This document shows positions 21,902 through 25,315 of a stretch of DNA of 25,315 nucleotides, in pieces. Where the stretch lies: the IMG/VR virus record IMGVR_UViG_3300031758_000526, positions 1 through 25,315 of that record; one strand, given 5' to 3'. This DNA is from a virus. A program made the translations under genes and the position numbers. Within the stretch, counting starts at the first letter, position 1; the number at the start of each line of letters is the position of its first letter. A model generated the notes under the pieces. That model ran no database searches, was not told the DNA's origin, and saw nothing but the letters and a program-made list of their open reading frames with translations.

Positions 21902-22086
21902 GGCTCGATCTCATCCATTAGCTTGACAATACTGCGAAGCATTTCTATTTGTTCCAGCTTGTTGCGTACCTGGTTCTCGATATAGGCCTCCATTGCAGGG
22001 CTGTGAGCTGTCATATTCTCATATCTGTTGATAGATTCCTGCTGTATCTTTATCAGGGAATCAATGTACCTTCTAACGTATCTCAT
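21898..22086 (-). CDS. Small helical hypothetical protein
   Basis: 62 aa, predicted helical (RYIDSLIKIQQESINRYENM, then NKLEQIEMLRSIVKLMDEIE), probably a coiled coil. No recognised family. ATGA coupled on both sides. Confidence 0.55.
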   Translation of the reverse strand: MRYVRRYIDSLIKIQQESINRYENMTAHSPAMEAYIENQVRNKLEQIEMLRSIVKLMDEIEP

Positions 22087-22307
22087 TTTTCAATGTTTAA
22101 AATTACCTCCTCTCCCGGTATTGCCTCAGAACAGAACTCACATAGCCATTCATAATCAACGAATGAAGCATTGAGCTTCTTATATGTGGAGATATACCCG
22201 ATGTTCATCTCCTTGCATACCCTTGTAAGGGTCTTTTCCTGCGATTTAAGAGCAGTTTTCACCCATTGGTATACATCACCATTCTCTTGCTTTAAAACTA
22301 TTCTCAT
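22083..22307 (-). CDS. Hypothetical protein with a possible Cro-like fold
   Basis: 74 aa from ATG 22307. A longer frame (to 22373) exists but overlaps the upstream 47-aa gene, so the shorter start, one base after that gene's TAA, is preferred. RIVLKQENGDVYQWVKTALK, then TRVCKEMNIGYISTYKKLNA, could be a short helix-turn-helix. Acidic end with EEVILNIEK. No known family. Confidence 0.5.
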   Translation of the reverse strand: MRIVLKQENGDVYQWVKTALKSQEKTLTRVCKEMNIGYISTYKKLNASFVDYEWLCEFCSEAIPGEEVILNIEK

Positions 22308-22308
22308 A

Positions 22309-22452
22309 TTATTTGAATTTAGCCTCACAATAAGCGAGGTATAGTTCCACATTAAATGAGCCTCCTTTGTCATTCTCTATTGACTGCTTTCTCCACCAGC
22401 GGATCTGCTTTACCAGTGGAAGCCTTAACGGTATGAATGTGTTCTTCTTCAT
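22309..22452 (-). CDS. Small basic protein, 47 aa
   Basis: 47 aa, ATG 22452 to TAA 22309: KKNTFIPLRLPLVKQIRWWR, then KGGSFNVELYLAYCEAKFK. It is basic with a Trp pair. Its ATG overlaps the stop of the upstream gene by four bases, and the next ATG follows after one base. This double junction is the evidence that it is real. Function unknown. Confidence 0.5.
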   Translation of the reverse strand: MKKNTFIPLRLPLVKQIRWWRKQSIENDKGGSFNVELYLAYCEAKFK

Positions 22453-22667
22453 ATTATTTCGCCTTGAATTATTTGCTCGATTGTTCTGATGGTCCTGAGA
22501 TAGGACCTGATCAGCTTTTGCATCTTGATCTTATGCTCTTTGATGAGCATATCCTTGTCGTATTGATCACCTTCGCCCTGTGATATTTGTGCGATGGTTC
22601 TCTCTTCAGCCTGTGCAAGTACTATCAGGTTTGTTGCTGCTGTGTGTAATTCCATTATCCGGTTCAT
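22449..22667 (-). CDS. Small helical hypothetical protein
   Basis: 72 aa from ATG 22667 (a GTG at 22688 gives 79 aa). MNRIMELHTAATNLIVLAQA, then KEHKIKMQKLIRSYLRTIRT. Helical throughout, perhaps a coiled coil. ATGA overlap with both neighbours supports the ATG start. Confidence 0.55.
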   Translation of the reverse strand: MNRIMELHTAATNLIVLAQAEERTIAQISQGEGDQYDKDMLIKEHKIKMQKLIRSYLRTIRTIEQIIQGEII

Positions 22668-22837
22668 GGTTTCTCGTTTAGTACCCACTTTAATACTTTG
22701 ATGTCTGCCTTGTAAGAGCTGATACAGTAATCAGCTGTATAGGCATCAATCTCACCATCTTCTAAGTTCTGCAATACCTTGAGTATTGTAGCTTCGAGTA
22801 CTGTGATCTCGAATCTGATCTCTTCTTCGGTTCTCAT
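22664..22837 (-). CDS. Small acidic hypothetical protein, 57 aa
   Basis: 57 aa, ATG 22837 to TGA 22664. RTEEEIRFEITVLEATILKV, then NLEDGEIDAYTADYCISSYK: an acidic helical hairpin. It has no recognised family. ATGA overlaps at both ends. Confidence 0.5.
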   Translation of the reverse strand: MRTEEEIRFEITVLEATILKVLQNLEDGEIDAYTADYCISSYKADIKVLKWVLNEKP

Positions 22838-22917
22838 ATCGCTGCAAAGATTAAGATTGAACCGATCACAAAGGCCATCATTGCCAGTGCTTGATTGAAT
22901 TGTTTCTTTTCTGTCAT
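22834..22917 (-). CDS. Micro-gene: 27-aa membrane peptide opening the early operon
   Basis: 27 aa: a polar start MTEKKQFNQALAMMAF then a hydrophobic VIGSILIFAAI segment, one likely membrane helix. It is the first frame after the promoter element at 22940-22947 and its stop overlaps the next ATG (ATGA). No Shine-Dalgarno. Very small membrane peptides of this type in phages often affect host functions, which is only a guess here. Confidence 0.45.
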   Translation of the reverse strand: MTEKKQFNQALAMMAFVIGSILIFAAI

Positions 22918-22939
22918 GGTTATTTGTTTAATGTTTAGG

Positions 22940-22947
22940 CAAATCTA
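22940..22947 (-). promoter_or_regulatory. Promoter -7 element TAGATTTG of the early operon
   Basis: TAGATTTG on the minus strand matches TAnnTTTG exactly. The expected start is close to 22933, giving a very short leader of about 16 bases. No good TTTG -33 box is seen, so activation by another protein is possible. The palindrome CTAATATTAG lies just upstream and could be the operator. Confidence 0.5.
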
Positions 22948-22968
22948 AAAATACTTTTTTATATTTTC

Positions 22969-22978
22969 CTAATATTAG
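22969..22978. promoter_or_regulatory. Palindrome CTAATATTAG upstream of the promoter
   Basis: A perfect 10-base palindrome located where the -33 box of the 22940 promoter would lie, a typical place for a repressor or activator site. No binding protein is known. Confidence 0.4.
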
Positions 22979-23044
22979 TAAATTTTTTTTCCTAAAAATT
23001 GAAAATAATTTTAATTAGCTTTATTTTACTGGGGTTTCAAGTGT

Positions 23045-23076
23045 ATATAAAAGTGCATTATATTATACTTTTATAT
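23045..23076. repeat. 10-base inverted repeat ATATAAAAGT / ACTTTTATAT
   Basis: ATATAAAAGT (23045-23054) and ACTTTTATAT (23067-23076) are perfect inverse copies with a 12-base spacer. Related TATAAAG-type sequences follow (near 23080-23115). Probably one or more operator sites; the protein is unknown. Confidence 0.55.
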
Positions 23077-23182
23077 GTAATCACGTATAAAAAGACTAAT
23101 ATTTTATACATAAAGTGCAGTATAGTGGACATTCTAAGGATAAAACCTGAAAGAATAGGTAAAGAATTAAGGGTATAGAATG

Positions 23183-23210
23183 AAAAAAACCCCTCGAAAT
23201 CGAGAGGTTT
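23183..23210 (-). terminator. Rho-independent terminator after the metallophosphoesterase
   Basis: On the minus strand CCTCTCG-ATTT-CGAGGGG is followed by TTTTTTT. Seven stem pairs, including one G-U, and a clean T-tract. It ends the lysis-side transcript before the early promoter. Confidence 0.8.
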
Positions 23211-23261
23211 CCTAACCATTGAACCTAATTACTACAGAAAAGACTATATAAATGTAATGAA

Positions 23262-24263
23262 TTATCTGATCTTACCGTCAACGATACGCATATTTTTTAC
23301 TTCGAACTCTCCTGAGCTGTCAGTATCCACCCAGCAAAAGCCATGATTCCACTTGTTGAAAGGGAAGTATTCCGGGGAAAGTCCACAGAGCGCACCCATG
23401 GACCAGGTAGTAACTACATTCCCTGCCATATCTTTCTCTGAATGCTCAGATGTTTGGTGATGATGTCCACAGATAGCTGATACCTTTGCCTTCATATACA
23501 ACCCCCTTGCAGGGTTAACTGGTGAGAATATCGCATGGCCCATCTCATGGCCGTGACAGATGGTCAGCTTCCCCGCCTTGATGATTTGCTTTGACTTGAC
23601 CTCAGTCACTCCGAACTCACCAAAGCGAAGCAGTGAGCTGAGATGGAACTCAGGGATGCCGAGAAGCTCAGGAGCTGACACCTTGAGATAGTTCTGCCAT
23701 CGATCCTCATGGTTACCCATCTTAAAGTATATCGGGCATGAGAACTCATGCTGTAATGCTTCAAGGAAGTCACGGGTCATATCAAGCTCCCCTGCAAGGT
23801 TTCTCAATGTCGGGTCCTTGATGAAGCGGGAGGCCTGATACATATCCATGGTATCACCATTCAAGATGATCGCATTCGGTTTGTTCCTGATGCCGTAATC
23901 AATAGCTATATCGAGGGCTCTCTCATCATGATAGGGAAGGTGAATATCACTCAGCACAAGGATGCGATTATTCCCGGTAGGCATCACGAACTCAGGGACC
24001 TCCTCATAATCACTCTTTGGAGCTCCCCTCCATCCGTTTGATTCTTTCTTTTGCTCTTCACTGCGGATCCCGACAGAATGAGAAGTATTTTGATTCTTAT
24101 CATGTTCCCCTCGATGATATCTCACAGCTGATCTTGCCTGTTCATAATTAGGAAACCATAGCGGATGAGTAGAATGAAGCAGCTTTGCGATAGTATTGGT
24201 CCCGAGTTCAGGATTTTCCAATATGACCTTTTTAACGAGGTCGCCTTTAGGGTTAGAACTCAT
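23262..24263 (-). CDS. Metallophosphoesterase with an N-terminal helical domain
   Basis: 333 aa. The calcineurin-like signature is complete: LSDIHLP (Asp106, His108), NGDTMD (Gly136, Asp137), MGNHEDRW (Asn184, His185, Glu186), CHGHE (His237, His239) and CGHHHQ (His267, His268). The first 52 residues form a small helical domain (GTNTIAKLLHSTHPLWFPNY, ARSAVRYHRG) that recurs in phage proteins of this type. The substrate is unknown; DNA or nucleotide ends are plausible. It follows the lysis genes and is closed by a terminator. It overlaps the lysin-candidate gene by 11 bases. Confidence 0.85.
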   Translation of the reverse strand: MSSNPKGDLVKKVILENPELGTNTIAKLLHSTHPLWFPNYEQARSAVRYHRGEHDKNQNTSHSVGIRSEEQKKESNGWRGAPKSDYEEVPEFVMPTGNNRILVLSDIHLPYHDERALDIAIDYGIRNKPNAIILNGDTMDMYQASRFIKDPTLRNLAGELDMTRDFLEALQHEFSCPIYFKMGNHEDRWQNYLKVSAPELLGIPEFHLSSLLRFGEFGVTEVKSKQIIKAGKLTICHGHEMGHAIFSPVNPARGLYMKAKVSAICGHHHQTSEHSEKDMAGNVVTTWSMGALCGLSPEYFPFNKWNHGFCWVDTDSSGEFEVKNMRIVDGKIR

Positions 24264-24831
24264 TGAGTAAACAGTAAGTAATGGATGTGTTTGCAGGAAC
24301 CAAGTTAATAAATTTCCGATATTTCTCCATATTATTCACCACCTGACATCCCGCTGACCATCCATTTACAAGTGATCCTGTGCTCTTTGCATTGATATCA
24401 TAGGTATTGGGATGGAAGTTAATACCAAAGAATCCCTCCTGCTGGATCAGTGATTCCTCAGATTGATCATCCTTATCTCCATCCCTCCACACCTTGATCT
24501 GTGCTCCTATCTGAATGAGTGCTGTGATCTTGCCCTGATGCTTTCCTTTCCTCCATACGCCATAATACCACTGATCAGCGACCACTACAGCTGCTCCCTT
24601 TGCATTGAACTTAGAGTAGTTACGCAGTACGGTAGTACCGGGGTTCGTTGTACATGAGGTCACATCCACGAACTGCTCACCTTTGAAGAGGTATATCTTG
24701 TCATCAAATCGATTAGGCTCATCCTCTGAGGACCTAACTCCGAGCAGCCAGTACCCGGAAGGGATGTCCTTGAAAGAATCGAGCTCCTTCACTCTTTGAA
24801 GCAGCTCTTTGTCTGTATATGCTCTTACCAT
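24253..24831 (-). CDS. Lysin candidate with an L,D-transpeptidase-like His/SAGC motif
   Basis: 192 aa. The end of the protein has GFFGINFHPN with His140 and GWSAGCQVV with Cys162, the spacing and residues of YkuD-like L,D-transpeptidase or related peptidoglycan-cleaving domains (H-x(about 20)-S-x-G-C). GYWLLGVRS and VWRDGDKDD occur earlier. No signal peptide or membrane segment, as expected for an enzyme that needs a holin. It lies between the candidate spanin and the metallophosphoesterase. The family call is inference from the motif; other lysin types cannot be excluded. Confidence 0.5.
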   Translation of the reverse strand: MVRAYTDKELLQRVKELDSFKDIPSGYWLLGVRSSEDEPNRFDDKIYLFKGEQFVDVTSCTTNPGTTVLRNYSKFNAKGAAVVVADQWYYGVWRKGKHQGKITALIQIGAQIKVWRDGDKDDQSEESLIQQEGFFGINFHPNTYDINAKSTGSLVNGWSAGCQVVNNMEKYRKFINLVPANTSITYCLLNEF

Positions 24832-25250
24832 CTTTTAATCATGTATATCGCAGCGAGTGCCATTGCTGCCATTGCTACCCATATCCACAGCTTCCTGTCA
24901 TCATTACGCTTCTCTTTCCACTGGTACCTGATCTCCTTCTCTTTGATTCGGAGCGTATCCCTGCGAAGCCTCTCATCGTATCTGATCTCACGGATTGTTT
25001 TCGGGACCACTCTATCATTTACTATCACAAGTGAATCCTTTGTATAGTATCTCCAAATGATAGTATCTTTTTGGATAATCGGAAAAGAATCGACTATCTG
25101 TATTGCATCTATCACTCCACAGATTCCCCCTTTATCCTGGTACTTTCTCAGGTGATACTGAGCTGAACACCCATAAAGGAATATTATCGCAATAAATGAG
25201 ATGCAGAAAGCAAAAAATAAAGCAATAAGGTGATCAATATTAATTTTCAT
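24825..25250 (-). CDS. Candidate unimolecular spanin (lipoprotein with C-terminal membrane anchor)
   Basis: 141 aa. An N-terminal signal (residues 8-27, LIALFFAFCISFIAIIFLYG) ends in Cys28 of LYGCS, a lipobox-like site. The middle (about 60-118) is charged and likely helical or coiled coil (RYDERLRRDTLRIKEKEIRY). The C-terminus, 121-138, is a clear membrane helix (LWIWVAMAAMALAAIYMI) ending in KRW. This is the layout of T1 gp11-type u-spanins: outer-membrane lipid, periplasmic rod and inner-membrane anchor. The lysin candidate follows directly (7-base overlap). The alternative is a membrane lipoprotein of other use. Confidence 0.55.
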   Translation of the reverse strand: MKINIDHLIALFFAFCISFIAIIFLYGCSAQYHLRKYQDKGGICGVIDAIQIVDSFPIIQKDTIIWRYYTKDSLVIVNDRVVPKTIREIRYDERLRRDTLRIKEKEIRYQWKEKRNDDRKLWIWVAMAAMALAAIYMIKRW

Positions 25251-25315
25251 CAGTGAAGAAATTCGTGAGGAACTTACCTACTACACCACACACAAAGATG
25301 CTCACAGCAATGTAT
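25240..25315 (-). CDS. C-terminal end of a holin-like membrane protein (5' cut by window edge)
   Basis: Only 24 residues are inside the window, ending in TAA 25240. They read YIAVSIFVCGVVGKFLTNFF, then TDEN: one hydrophobic segment followed by a polar end, fitting the tail of a holin or similar membrane protein upstream of spanin and lysin. The overlap with the spanin ATG is 11 bases. The identity is uncertain because nearly the whole gene is missing. Confidence 0.4.
   Translation of the reverse strand, partial: YIAVSIFVCGVVGKFLTNFFTDEN

Larger units (their letters stand above)
22918..23182. promoter_or_regulatory. AT-rich non-coding control region
   Basis: No gene is seen between the early operon start and the terminator after the metallophosphoesterase. 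The region is very AT-rich and contains the promoter element, a palindrome at 22969-22978, a 10-base inverted repeat at 23045-23076 and related TAAAGTGCA-like sites. It looks like a regulatory hub for the early operon. Confidence 0.6.

Noticed and set aside
22083-22373. 96-aa version of the gene at 22083-22307, with a GGAGG-like motif before an internal ATG
   Set aside because: It overlaps a complete 47-aa gene whose two junctions are tightly coupled; ATG 22307 follows that gene by one base.
22918-23261. A hidden plus-strand repressor gene in the control region
   Set aside because: All frames are short and very AT-rich; no helix-turn-helix or start with coding character is visible.

Overview
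The window is a piece of a tailed, siphovirus-like phage or prophage of a Bacteroidota host. The phage assignment rests on an unambiguous large terminase, a tape-measure protein, a prohead protease, a lysis cassette and a dense replication/recombination module. The Bacteroidota assignment is inference from three things: TAnnTTTG-type promoters (one exact TTTG-N19-TATATTTG copy), almost no Shine-Dalgarno sequences before starts, and many small protein families I associate with Bacteroidota phages (a DUF7220-like membrane protein, the MKA-ELRIGN family, the XkdF-like protease). Every gene I can support is on the minus strand, so transcription runs from high to low coordinates. I see no tRNA, rRNA, insertion sequence, CRISPR array or integrase.

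Layout in transcription order. (1) 25315-23262, lysis side: the C-terminal end of a holin-like membrane protein, a lipoprotein with a second C-terminal membrane anchor (candidate unimolecular spanin), a His/SAGC-motif lysin candidate and a metallophosphoesterase, closed by a strong terminator. (2) 23261-22918: an AT-rich non-coding control region with inverted repeats and a TAGATTTG promoter element. (3) 22917-18579, early operon: a chain of very small genes joined by ATGA overlaps, several under 60 codons, then a large SNF2-type helicase fused to a DNA methyltransferase, then a DUF7220-like membrane protein and two more small genes. (4) 18578-18268, non-coding: nine TTTTCACACC iterons in two orientations (candidate replication origin), a consensus Bacteroidota promoter, and a leader with interleaved inverted repeats ending in a U-tract. 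(5) 18267-12860, replication and recombination: primase-polymerase/DUF3987 helicase, VRR-NUC nuclease, HNH protein, SSB-like protein, XRE regulator and unknowns. (6) 12804-11682: an AT-rich block of small cassette-like genes with near-identical junction sequences, then a hairpin terminator at 11614-11632. (7) 11578-10205: small genes including a sigma-factor-like protein and a membrane protein. (8) 10233-1, packaging and morphogenesis: HAD-like phosphatase, small and large terminase, a gene with a T9 slippery run read into the -1 frame (tail-chaperone-like), a gp10-like tail-completion protein, three tail/structural proteins, the tape-measure protein, and a prohead protease cut by the left edge.

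How the parts fit: the iteron region and its promoter lie directly before the primase-helicase, and the SSB, VRR-NUC and HNH proteins would process replication intermediates. The sigma-like protein lies just before the packaging genes and is a natural candidate for a late-gene activator. The helicase-methyltransferase may modify or remodel phage DNA. The structural order is unusual: tail genes and tape measure precede the protease, and no portal or capsid gene is visible between the terminase and the tail. The most promising new elements are the structured leader plus iteron region at 18268-18578, the T9 frameshift, the candidate u-spanin, and the cascade of micro-genes.
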